DNA of 64,000 nucleotides, from contig NC_007776.1 in assembly GCF_000013225.1 (NCBI RefSeq), forward strand, positions 2,486,501-2,550,500. Reading direction: 5' to 3'. How positions within the stretch are numbered: position 1 is the first letter of the stretch; each line of letters begins with the position of its first letter. The stretch comes from Synechococcus sp. JA-2-3B'a(2-13) (lineage in GTDB: Bacteria; Cyanobacteriota; Cyanobacteriia; Thermostichales; Thermostichaceae). This document shows positions 1 through 7,523 of this stretch, piece after piece. The position numbers and the translations under genes were made by a program. The notes beneath the pieces were generated by a model that did not search any database, was not told where the DNA came from, and was given only the letters and a program-made list of their open reading frames with translations.

Positions 1-1264
1 CCTGGGTAGCCCAGACCACCGGCACCTGGGCTGCCTCGCAGATCCACAGCAGTTCCTCCTGGATCTCGCCCAAGCGCAGCCAACCGATCTCCACGGCCAG
101 ATCGCCGCGGGCAATCATCACCCCCAGGGGCCGGCAGCCGGCAACGGTCGCGATCAAGGCCGGCAGATTTTTTACCGCCCGCTGCGTTTCCATCTTGAGG
201 ATCAAGCCCAAATCGGGGCGAGCCTGCCGCCGCTCCAGCTCAGAAACCAGCAACTGCAAGTCCGCGGGCTGCTGGACAAAGGAATAGCCCACTAAGTCGG
301 CATGCCGCACCACAAAGTCCAGGTCTTGGCAGTCTTTGTCGGTAAGGGAACGGATCTGGAGCTGACTGTCAGGAAAATTGAGGCCTTTTTCTGCTCGCAA
401 CTTCTTGCCCTGAGGGGCAACTTTGTCCACCTCCAGCACCACGCCTGCCGGCTCGATCCTTACCACGCGGGCGCCGATTTTGCCGTCGTCGATCCAAACG
501 GTTGCCCCCACTTGCAGGTGCGCCAAAACCTCCGGCAGGCTGCAGGTCACCTGGCAGGAGATATCGGCGCTGGCCTCAGGAACCTTCGCGGTGAGCAGGA
601 TGCGATCCCCGCGGTACACCTTGGTTTTGCCGGGGGGCATGGCCACTGGGCCGGTGCGGATCTTGGGGCCGGCCAGGTCCAGCAAAATCTTGCAACGCCG
701 TTGGGTCTGGGCTTCGGCCTGGCGCAAGTGGGCCACCATTTTCTCCCACACCGAGGGCTCGTCGTGGGCGCAGTTGATGCGGGCCACGTTCATGCCCCGC
801 TCCAACAACTGCAGCAACAGCTCCGGCTGCTCGGCGGCTTCGCTGGGCAGGGTCACCATGATGCGCGCGCGGCGATGGGGAGAAGGGGGGCCAAACAGCG
901 CCTCGGCGTGCTGCTCTAGTGCCGTATCCCCGGCGTAAAACTCTTCATAGCTGGGTGCCGTATGGGTCAAACCCTGGGTGGCTGCCAAAATAGCAATCAC
1001 CGCATCCAGGCTCTCCAGAACCCGCGACTCACAGCGCCCCAGCGAGGACAGCCCCGCAGCCGCCAGCTCCAGTTGCAAGCTGCGCAGATCCTGTTGGCGC
1101 AGCGCCAGGTAGCGCGCCAGGTTGTGGATGGCCGCAGGAGGGCTCGTAAGGCAGCCCCAAGCGGCCAAGTATTTCTGGGATCCCTCTACAACCTGCTGCC
1201 GCAGCTCCAGGAGCCGCTCCAGCAAACTCCTAAGATTGCAGGAGGGGGAAGAGGAGGAAACCAT
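1..1264 (-). CDS. Pyruvate kinase-family protein, C-terminus outside window
   Basis: Expected to convert phosphoenolpyruvate and ADP to pyruvate and ATP in the cytosol. It reads on the minus strand from ATG at 1264 and stays open for 421 codons to the window edge, so the C-terminus is missing. After a helical N-terminal extension of about 130 residues come pyruvate kinase landmarks: GMNVARINCAHDE, LLDLAGPKIRTG, LTDKDCQDLDF, LILKMETQRAV (the substrate-lysine segment), MIARGDLAVEIG and VVWATQ. Standard pyruvate kinases begin almost directly with the barrel, so the extension and the weak first motif (ARIMVTLPSE) mark a divergent subfamily. Family assignment is firm. That the enzyme acts as the housekeeping pyruvate kinase is inference. 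Confidence 0.85.
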   Translation of the reverse strand, partial: MVSSSSPSCNLRSLLERLLELRQQVVEGSQKYLAAWGCLTSPPAAIHNLARYLALRQQDLRSLQLELAAAGLSSLGRCESRVLESLDAVIAILAATQGLTHTAPSYEEFYAGDTALEQHAEALFGPPSPHRRARIMVTLPSEAAEQPELLLQLLERGMNVARINCAHDEPSVWEKMVAHLRQAEAQTQRRCKILLDLAGPKIRTGPVAMPPGKTKVYRGDRILLTAKVPEASADISCQVTCSLPEVLAHLQVGATVWIDDGKIGARVVRIEPAGVVLEVDKVAPQGKKLRAEKGLNFPDSQLQIRSLTDKDCQDLDFVVRHADLVGYSFVQQPADLQLLVSELERRQARPDLGLILKMETQRAVKNLPALIATVAGCRPLGVMIARGDLAVEIGWLRLGEIQEELLWICEAAQVPVVWATQ

Positions 1265-1518
1265 GTCGAAAGTCTTCCCAAGACAAACCCGGCCCAATTC
1301 TATGCCTGAGCTTACTTGGGGTCGATCATAGGCGGGTTAGGTTGAGAAAGGAAGGCGATAGCCTTTCATTGCCCAGTGTTCCGGTCTAGAGTCGTTAACA
1401 GCCTTCGGCTGTCCTGCCTACTACTTCCTTGGGTTGCGTGAAACTTCATTCTCTCCCTCCTGCCCGTTCCCGCGAGCGGCCTGACCACAGGCTCTCCCTC
1501 GTTTGCGCGGTGGGCCTG

Positions 1519-2640
1519 ATGGATCGCTATGTCCTCTCGGAGATGCTGCTGCCGTTTCTCTTTGGGGTGGGAGCTTTCACAACCTTGGTGATGGCGGTGG
1601 GATCCCTGTTTGAGCTGGTGCGCCTGGTGGTGGAAGCGGGTCTGTCGCTTTCGGCGGCGTTACAGGTGTTTGTGTTGCGGGCGCCGGGGATCATCGTTTT
1701 GACGTTCCCGATGTCCATGTTGCTGGCGACGTTGCTGGCCTATGGGCGCTTGTCTGCCGACAACGAGATCACGGCCTTGCGCGGATGCGGGGTGAGCCTT
1801 TACCGCCTCATGGTGCCTGCCCTCGTCCTCAGCTTGCTGGTGACGACGTTAACGTTTCTGTTCAATGAGCTGGTGGTGCCGGTGAGCAATCGCCAAGCGG
1901 CCACGACTTTGAATCGAGCTTTAAATCGGGATCCGGACTTCCGGCGGGAGAATATCCTCTACCAAGAATTTGGCGAGATCCTCATGCCTGAGCCGGACGG
2001 CACCTTTTCCCGGCGACAAGGGCTAACCCGTCAGTTCTACGCCCGCAGCTTCGATGGAAAGCAAATGCGCGGCATTATCGTCCTGGATTTTTCCAACGAG
2101 GCGCTCAACCAAATTCTGCTGGCCCAGCGGGGGCGCTGGGATCCCCAAGAGAATCTTTGGGTGTTTGAGGATGGCACCAACTACATCGTTTCTCCGGATG
2201 GCACCTACAGCAACATTGCCACCTTCAGCCGGCAGGAGTTGCGTCTGCCTCGCGCGCCGCTGGAGCTGGCTCAGGAGATTCGCAGCCCTGAGGAAATGAA
2301 CATTCGGGAGCTGAAGCATTACATCGAGGTGATCGCCAGTTCTGGAGATCTGCAACGGGTGCGCCGTCTGCAGGTCAGCCTCAACCAAAAGTATGCCATT
2401 CCTTTCGCGTGTCTGGCGTTTACCCTGATTGGGGTGCCTTTGGGGCTGCGCCCGCAGCGCACCGGTTCCTCTTTGGGGTTGGGCATCAGTGTGCTGATTA
2501 TCTTTGCCTTCTATGTGCTGCTGTTCATCACCCAGGCGCTGGGACAAATTGGGACGCTGGGGCCGGCAACGGCGGCTTGGTTGCCCAACTTCATCTGTGC
2601 CGTCGTAGGACTGGGGTTGCTTCACCGAGCCAATCAATAG
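1519..2640 (+). CDS. LptF/LptG (YjgP/YjgQ) family permease
   Basis: Inner-membrane permease of the family that, in Gram-negative bacteria, works with LptB to pull lipopolysaccharide out of the inner membrane. The 373-residue protein has the family pattern: an N-terminal membrane block (YVLSEMLLPFLFGVGAFTTL and the next two hydrophobic segments), a soluble periplasmic domain from about residue 130 to 265, and C-terminal membrane helices after QKYAIPFACLAFTLIG. I start at ATG 1519 (MDRYVLSE), where relatives start; the frame is open upstream to a TTG at 1429 but that stretch lacks membrane-protein character. Cyanobacteria usually carry one such gene, so whether it acts as LptF, LptG or both cannot be told here. 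It stands alone on the plus strand. Confidence 0.85.
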   Translation: MDRYVLSEMLLPFLFGVGAFTTLVMAVGSLFELVRLVVEAGLSLSAALQVFVLRAPGIIVLTFPMSMLLATLLAYGRLSADNEITALRGCGVSLYRLMVPALVLSLLVTTLTFLFNELVVPVSNRQAATTLNRALNRDPDFRRENILYQEFGEILMPEPDGTFSRRQGLTRQFYARSFDGKQMRGIIVLDFSNEALNQILLAQRGRWDPQENLWVFEDGTNYIVSPDGTYSNIATFSRQELRLPRAPLELAQEIRSPEEMNIRELKHYIEVIASSGDLQRVRRLQVSLNQKYAIPFACLAFTLIGVPLGLRPQRTGSSLGLGISVLIIFAFYVLLFITQALGQIGTLGPATAAWLPNFICAVVGLGLLHRANQ

Positions 2641-2703
2641 CTGCTGGGCACCGTTTTTCCAGATGTAGGATCAGGGTTGCCTATGCATTCTGGAGAGCCC
2701 CCC

Positions 2704-2850
2704 ATGGAAATCCAAGCCTGGATGAATTGGATGTTCGGAGGATTGGCCCTGCTGATTTTGGGGGGAGGCATGCTGATGATGTTCACCACGGTGTTCACCA
2801 CCAAAGGGCCCCAGCCCGAAGATTCTCAGTCGGATCCCAAAAAGGGGTGA
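2704..2850 (+). CDS. Small single-span membrane protein (48 aa)
   Basis: A 48-residue reading frame directly after the permease. Residues 9-30 form one hydrophobic segment (MFGGLALLILGGGMLMMF) followed by a polar tail ending DPKKG, as in small membrane proteins. GGAGAG at 2692-2697 sits 6 bases before the ATG at 2704 and supports this start; an in-frame ATG at 2683 would add seven residues. I do not recognise the family. Support is the ribosome site, hydrophobicity and position; there is no domain evidence. Confidence 0.5.
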   Translation: MEIQAWMNWMFGGLALLILGGGMLMMFTTVFTTKGPQPEDSQSDPKKG

Positions 2851-2932
2851 GCCTAGCCCAAGGCCCGGTGACCAGTGGGATCCCTGGCAGCCGGCCCCAT
2901 GCCTTAAGAAATAGTTAAAACTAGAGGGGGCT

Positions 2933-3640
2933 CTAGTCCCGCTCCCGTTGACGTAGCCGCTGCAGAGTCGAGAGAGGTTTTGTCTCCTCTGGCGGTTTTT
3001 GCTCAGCTGCGGTGGGCAGGGCGGCTGTTTCTGTTTTCTGAGGTTCGAGCAAAAGCTTGGCGGCTTCTGACTCAACGGCTGGAGGGCGAGCCGGGTTCTC
3101 CCCTTGTTGGCCGGGCAAGGGAACAGACTCCAGAGTGGCCAGCAGAGCTTGAATATGGCTGTGGGTTTCGGGATGGTTGCTGGCGGCATGGGCCAAGAGG
3201 GTGAGCTGCTCTTTGGCAGCGACCAGGTTCCCCAGCTTGAGATCCACCAAGGCCAGTTGATAGCGAGCCTTAAAGCCACTGGGATCCACCTCCACCGAGC
3301 GCTGAAAGGCGGCGCGGGCCTCCGCCAGCTTGCCTTGACGGGCATAGATCAAGTCGAGGTTGAAAGGCACGTCGGGATCCCGTTCGCTGGGCAGCACCAA
3401 GGTTTTTTCTTCCAGTTCAATTGCGCTCCGGTAGGCGTTGATGGCCAAGGTATGGAAGCCCATCTGCAGATAGCGAGCTCCGTCTTCCTTCAGTTGGGCG
3501 ACCGTCGGCTCCCCTGTCAGTAGGGTCATGGGCGGTTGCGCGTGGGCAGGCATGGCCACCGCCAAGCTCAGCAGGCACCCCACCGTTTTCAGGCCTAAGG
3601 GTACAGCCTGACGACCAATCTGCTGCCTATTCATCACCAT
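2933..3640 (-). CDS. Exported TPR-repeat protein
   Basis: A 235-residue protein with a probable cleavable signal peptide (hydrophobic GCLLSLAVAMPAHAQ, cleavage likely after AHA near residue 34), so it should act in the periplasm or thylakoid lumen. Residues 48-150 contain two to three tetratricopeptide units (ARYLQMGFHTLAINAYRSAI, NLDLIYARQGKLAEARAAFQ, RYQLALVDLKLGNLVAAKEQ), which normally bind partner proteins. The C-terminal third is low-complexity and Pro/Glu/Lys-rich. The start at 3640 has GGAGG 9 bases upstream and overlaps the end of the HAD-fold gene by 14 bp, so the two are probably co-transcribed and translationally coupled. No specific function can be assigned. Confidence 0.75.
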   Translation of the reverse strand: MVMNRQQIGRQAVPLGLKTVGCLLSLAVAMPAHAQPPMTLLTGEPTVAQLKEDGARYLQMGFHTLAINAYRSAIELEEKTLVLPSERDPDVPFNLDLIYARQGKLAEARAAFQRSVEVDPSGFKARYQLALVDLKLGNLVAAKEQLTLLAHAASNHPETHSHIQALLATLESVPLPGQQGENPARPPAVESEAAKLLLEPQKTETAALPTAAEQKPPEETKPLSTLQRLRQRERD

Positions 3641-4511
3641 GATCTGTTTCCTCCAACCACATCAACACCACTTCATTCCACCCCTCTGGGCCGGGGAGCT
3701 GAGCCAATTGCCATTGAGGCAGGGCCTCACTCCAGAGACTATCCGCAATGGGGCTGGGAAGCACCACTTTTTGTTCCGACCATCGCAAAAAGGCCACATC
3801 TGGCGGGGAACACCCAATGCCCAAAGCTTTGATAGGGCCCAGATGCCGTTGGTAGCAATCCAGCAGCCGCTGCACCGCCTGTTCCCCCGGTAACCAATTG
3901 GGTTCTGCGGCCATCGTTGGCTGCATCCATCCGGTCAGATACCATTGCGGCAGGCTAGAGAAGTGAAGCTGACGCACCCGCAGCAGATGTTGGGTGAGGT
4001 TGGCTTCTTGCTGGGCAAAAGCTTCCCGCAGGGTTTCGGGATCCCCGGAATAGCTGAAAATCTCACTGTACTCTCGCTGCTGCGCCCGCTCTGCCTCTTC
4101 CAAAGGGATCCCAGTGGCAGCGGCCAGCTCAGAGGCAGTCCAATCCCCAAACCCGATCAAATCCAAGTGGGACTCTTGACGCACCTGTTGCAGGATGCTG
4201 CGCAGGCGAGAATAGGGCAGACCCAAAGCATACACGTAGTAGGGCGGTCGGTGTTGCCACTGCTCGTCTAGGATGCCCGCCGGGAAGTAATGCTCGGGAA
4301 CGTAAACGGCAGAGCCATCCTCACAGATGAACGGATGCTCCAGGCGCAACTGCCGCCGCACATGTTCCAGTTGAGCGCGGGTGCGCAGGCTGTAGAGCAC
4401 CAAGGGAATGGAGCGGCGCTCTAGGGCAGCCAAGGCTTGTCGGGCAGCACCATAGCTGTTGAACTCTAGATCCAGCAAGCTGCCATCCAAACTGGTAAGG
4501 ACAAGTCGCAT
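3627..4511 (-). CDS. HAD-fold protein related to mannosyl-3-phosphoglycerate phosphatase, catalytic motifs degenerate
   Basis: The 294-residue sequence follows the HAD-IIB / mannosyl-3-phosphoglycerate phosphatase layout: N-terminal LVLTSLDGSLLD, LVLYSLRTRAQ for motif II, the family-typical CEDGSAVYVP, and a C-terminal LGIGCSPPDVAFL for motif IV. HAD phosphatases need the first Asp of DxDGT as nucleophile; here it is Ser7 (SLDGS). In motif IV the usual GDSxND reads GCSPPD, losing the first Asp (Cys234), and the motif III lysine region reads LPGEQAVQRL with no Lys. By family knowledge such a protein should not be an active phosphatase. It may have a regulatory or binding role, or be decaying, though the frame is intact. 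It overlaps the TPR gene downstream. Confidence 0.75.
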   Translation of the reverse strand: MRLVLTSLDGSLLDLEFNSYGAARQALAALERRSIPLVLYSLRTRAQLEHVRRQLRLEHPFICEDGSAVYVPEHYFPAGILDEQWQHRPPYYVYALGLPYSRLRSILQQVRQESHLDLIGFGDWTASELAAATGIPLEEAERAQQREYSEIFSYSGDPETLREAFAQQEANLTQHLLRVRQLHFSSLPQWYLTGWMQPTMAAEPNWLPGEQAVQRLLDCYQRHLGPIKALGIGCSPPDVAFLRWSEQKVVLPSPIADSLWSEALPQWQLAQLPGPEGWNEVVLMWLEETDHGDE

Positions 4512-4781
4512 AGGCGCAGGAAAGGGAAAGGCGCTGGCCCCGTCAAAATTTCAAGCAGCACGACCGGCTGAAGCGTCCTACAGTACCTATGATCCAATAG
4601 CTTGACCAACCTGAGGGGGGTTAGCCCCAAATGCTCTCCCTCAAAGCATCTGGGTGAATGGGCAATCCGTGCGCCAGAAGTGGTAAAAGCTCGATTGAGC
4701 ACTACAGAATGCGTGTGTCGCCGAAGATCTTGGCTCAAAAACCAGCAGCAGAGAAGACAGACAGATTGAGTGGGTCAGTGG

Positions 4782-5471
4782 CTAGTTTTCTGTGCCAAAG
4801 GCACGATCCCCTGCATCCCCCAGCCCGGGCAAGATAAATCCTCGATCGTTCAGCCGCTCGTCAATCATGGCGCAGAAGATTTGCACCATCGGGTAGTGGG
4901 ATCCCAACCGCTGTAACCCTGGGGGCGCTGCCAATGCGCTGACAATTCTAACCAAGCTGGGATCCGCCCCCCGTTTTTTTAGCTCATCCAAAACCCAGAG
5001 CAGCGTGCCCCCGGTGGCCAACATCGGCTCGGGAATGAGAATGCGCATCTGTTCAGGGATCCGCTCTGGAAGGCGATTGAGGTAGCAACTGGCCTGCAGC
5101 GTTTCCTCATCCCGCACCATGCCAATGTGAAAGATCCGCGCCTGGGGCAAAAGGGCCTGACAGCCTTCCAGCATCGCCAAGCCAGCCCGCAATACAGGCA
5201 CAATGCCCAGCAGGGTATCCGGCGCGATGACCTCTGCGGCAACGGGTTCCAAAGGGGTTTGCACCTGAACGGTTTGGGTGGGGATCCACTCCCGCATCGC
5301 CTCATAGGTTAGCCAGCGGCCCAGCTCCGACATGGCCGTGCGAAACAGGGGCATGGGCGTCTCCGCATCCCGAGCCACGGTTAGCCAGTGCTTAATGAGC
5401 GGGTGAGGGGGGACATAGACACGAAGCTGCTGACTTGCCACGGGAGAATGCCTCAATCTGGGCGGTAGCAT
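4782..5471 (-). CDS. upp: Uracil phosphoribosyltransferase
   Basis: Salvage enzyme making UMP from uracil and PRPP. The 229-residue product has the phosphoribosyltransferase core: LFRTAMSELGRWLTYEA near the N-terminus, VPVLRAGLAMLEG, the PRPP loop region ILIPEPMLATGGTLLWVLDE, and the C-terminal uracil-binding GFILPGLGDAGDRAFGT. I chose ATG at 5471 (MLPPRLRHSP), about 15 residues before the conserved LRVYVPPHPLIKHWL; the frame stays open to 5603 but that extension is Leu/Arg-rich and unlike the family. It is divergent from the gene at 6043. pyrR elsewhere in the window (43185-43733) is another uracil-pathway gene. Confidence 0.93.
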   Translation of the reverse strand: MLPPRLRHSPVASQQLRVYVPPHPLIKHWLTVARDAETPMPLFRTAMSELGRWLTYEAMREWIPTQTVQVQTPLEPVAAEVIAPDTLLGIVPVLRAGLAMLEGCQALLPQARIFHIGMVRDEETLQASCYLNRLPERIPEQMRILIPEPMLATGGTLLWVLDELKKRGADPSLVRIVSALAAPPGLQRLGSHYPMVQIFCAMIDERLNDRGFILPGLGDAGDRAFGTEN

Positions 5472-6042
5472 AGCGGGTTGCCTTAGCAGAAAGCAAGCTC
5501 TAGAAAGCAAGCTCTCCAATTGGCCGCAACTCCATCCCGACCGGGGATAAATTGCCAACAGCTCCGGCAAATGCTCAAGGGGTGGGGCTCTTTGACCCAG
5601 CAAGATTGCGGCAGAATGAGATCTGCAGGCTACTTCGAGCGCCGGTCATGTTCGGTGGCTACAGGTTTGGGATAGACCAGGGCAAGGCTGGTTTCGGGTT
5701 TTGTTCCTCTTGCCATTTGCGAACTGAGGTGCTGGCCCCAGGGCAGCTTGGCCTCCCGCCGATGGAACCCAATGCCGGCGGATCTCGTCTGCAAGTACCG
5801 GTAGCCGGAGATACCGCTCTGTCCAAGGGTTTCTGGCTTAATGGGGTGTCGCAAGTTACAGCCTGTTCACAAATTAAGGGATACAAAACTTAAGGGATAC
5901 AAAACATCGTGTTTCTGAGGCTTGACTCCGATGAGGTTTAGAACAAGTAGGTTTACAACCGTATCCGTAGCCCCTCAATAGGCTGTACCTGCATCTTTGG
6001 CCCCCTCACACCTTGCAAGGATTAGCTTAGGGAGAATGGATT
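5472..6042. other. Intergenic region between upp and the binding-protein gene
   Basis: 571 bases separating divergent genes. No reading frame here looks coding. It contains the 16-bp tandem duplication at 5875-5906 and is more AT-rich just before 6043. I looked for a TPP riboswitch (CTGAGA and the ACCTGATC region) because the downstream gene is NMT1-like, and did not find one. Confidence 0.5.
5875..5906 (+). repeat. Perfect 16-bp tandem duplication
   Basis: TTAAGGGATACAAAAC occurs twice head to tail (5875-5890 and 5891-5906), 137 bp before the start of the substrate-binding protein gene. It could be a paired protein-binding site or a simple slippage duplication. Confidence 0.8.
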
Positions 6043-7119
6043 ATGGCTTCGTCTCAACCCTCTGACTCGAACACCAAGGCTCTGAGCCGCCGTCAGCTTC
6101 TCAAAGTGGGGGCCGCAGCCCTTGGGGGCGGTCTGTTGGCGGCAGGGGGTGCCCAAGCTCAGCGCAAACCCTCTCCCACCCTGATCGTGGCTCAGGGATC
6201 CGGCCTGGATCGCGTTTCCTATGCTACCAACTGGTATGCTCAGGCGGAACATGGGGGCTTCTATCAGGCGGTGGCGACCGGCATCTACCGCGAGCATGGC
6301 CTGGATGTGACCATCAAGATGGGTGGCCCTGGCATCAACATCACCCAAGTTTTGGCCGGTGGAGCTGCCGAGTTTGCCATGGGGGGAAGCACAGGGGTGA
6401 TCAATGCTGTGCGAGAAGGGATCCCCTTGGTGTGCGTGGCGGCCATTTTTCAAAAAGACCCGCAGATCATCATGACCCACCCCGGCACCCAGCGCTTTGA
6501 AGAGCTCAAGGGCCGGCCCATTTTCGTCTCGAAAGGGGGGCTTGCCACCTACTGGCCCTACCTAAAGGCCCGCTTTGGCTTCACCGACGATCAGGTTCGT
6601 CCCTACAACTTCAACCCCGGCCCCTTTTTGGCGGATCCCAGCTCAGCTCAGCAAGGCTATCTGACATCCGAGCCTTTTGCCATCCAACGGGAAGGGGGAT
6701 TTGAGCCGGTGGTCTTCCTCCTGGCGGATTTGGGCTACAAACCCTATGCCACCACCATCGAAACCCGTCGCCAACTGGTGGAAACCAAGCCCGACTTGGT
6801 GGAGCGATTCGTGGATGCCTCTATCAAAGGCTGGTACAGCTTCTTGGAGGATCCCCGTCCGGCCTATCGCTTGATCAAGCAGGACAACCCGGAGATGACC
6901 GATGCCCAGTTGGCCTACAGCTTCGAGAAATTGCAGGAGTACGGCATCATCTTGTCCGGCGATGCGTTGGAAAAAGGCATTGGCGCCATGACCGACAAAC
7001 GCTGGCAAGACTTCTTCGACAGCATGACGGTGGCCGGCGTATTTGAGCCAACCATCAACTACCGGGCTGCCTATACGCTGGACTTCGTCAATAAAGGCAC
7101 TGCCTACTACACTGCCTGA
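6043..7119 (+). CDS. Tat-exported NMT1/ThiY/SsuA-type ABC substrate-binding protein
   Basis: Periplasmic binding protein of the NMT1/THI5-like group, which captures thiamine precursors, sulfonates, nitrate-like anions or other small molecules for an ABC importer. The N-terminus is a twin-arginine signal: LSRRQLLKVGAAALGGGLLA, with cleavage probably after GGAQA near residue 39. The mature part begins with VSYATNWYAQAEHGGFYQA, a hallmark of this family, followed by AVATGIYREHGLDVTIKMG and AAEFAMGG. Length (358 aa) is normal. No permease lies nearby; the only matching ATPase in the window is the truncated gene at 60345-60806. The substrate cannot be told from sequence. thiOSG lies 400 bp downstream but not demonstrably in the same transcript. 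Confidence 0.88.
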   Translation: MASSQPSDSNTKALSRRQLLKVGAAALGGGLLAAGGAQAQRKPSPTLIVAQGSGLDRVSYATNWYAQAEHGGFYQAVATGIYREHGLDVTIKMGGPGINITQVLAGGAAEFAMGGSTGVINAVREGIPLVCVAAIFQKDPQIIMTHPGTQRFEELKGRPIFVSKGGLATYWPYLKARFGFTDDQVRPYNFNPGPFLADPSSAQQGYLTSEPFAIQREGGFEPVVFLLADLGYKPYATTIETRRQLVETKPDLVERFVDASIKGWYSFLEDPRPAYRLIKQDNPEMTDAQLAYSFEKLQEYGIILSGDALEKGIGAMTDKRWQDFFDSMTVAGVFEPTINYRAAYTLDFVNKGTAYYTA

Positions 7120-7159
7120 CGGACTTCCACCCTTGGCGCTTCTCAGCCCAAGGGATCCC

Positions 7160-7200
7160 CCCTCGCCCCCAGCCCCTCTTCCACCAAGGGAGAGGGGAAC
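7160..7200 (+). repeat. REP-like GC-rich hairpin unit
   Basis: CCCTC-rich arm followed by CCCCTCTTCCACCAAGGGAG and GGGG, able to fold as a hairpin (CCCCTCT against AGAGGGG). Related units occur at 7253-7298 and 44426-44462. Confidence 0.6.
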
Positions 7201-7252
7201 TATAGTCATTTCAAACTAGATTGAGACACCCCCTAAACGCTCCGCGCCACTG

Positions 7253-7298
7253 CCCTCACCCCCATTCCTTCTCTCAGGGGGAGAAGGGGGCTAGAGGG
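7253..7298 (+). repeat. REP-like GC-rich hairpin unit
   Basis: CCCTCACCCCC then TTCTCTCAGGGGGAGAA, a second copy of the 7160 unit with similar CT-rich and AG-rich arms around a short loop. Only 52 bp separate the two copies. Confidence 0.6.
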
Positions 7299-7523
7299 AA
7301 ATGTTTCATTCCGGTTTAATTGAGAATGCCAGAACACTGCGTGATCACCTCCCCCAACATCGCCAGCAACACCGGCACCCCCAGACGGATCCCGGAGACC
7401 AACAGCGAGATCAAACAAAAAGCTCCAAGTGAAAAGGCGTTCCAGCGAAGCTTGGCCCAGCACTCCATCAACAAATGCAGGCACAGGTGGGAGCAGATTC
7501 ATCGCCGAGCTGGAAAGCCTATC

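Larger units (their letters stand above)
7120..7523. other. Intergenic region with GC-rich inverted-repeat units
   Basis: About 400 bases between the binding-protein gene and thiO. It holds two copies of a GC-rich, partly self-complementary unit (7160-7200, 7253-7298). A weak open frame continuous with thiO crosses 7320-7523 but its composition does not resemble coding sequence. Confidence 0.5.

Noticed and set aside
5880-6042. Possible TPP riboswitch before the NMT1-like gene
   Set aside because: CTGAGG occurs once but the remaining TPP aptamer landmarks (ACCTGATC region, pyrophosphate helix) are missing.
7320-7523. N-terminal extension of ThiO by 68 codons
   Set aside because: The extension is not similar to any glycine oxidase and lies in a region of repeat units; a good ATG with ribosome site is at 7524.
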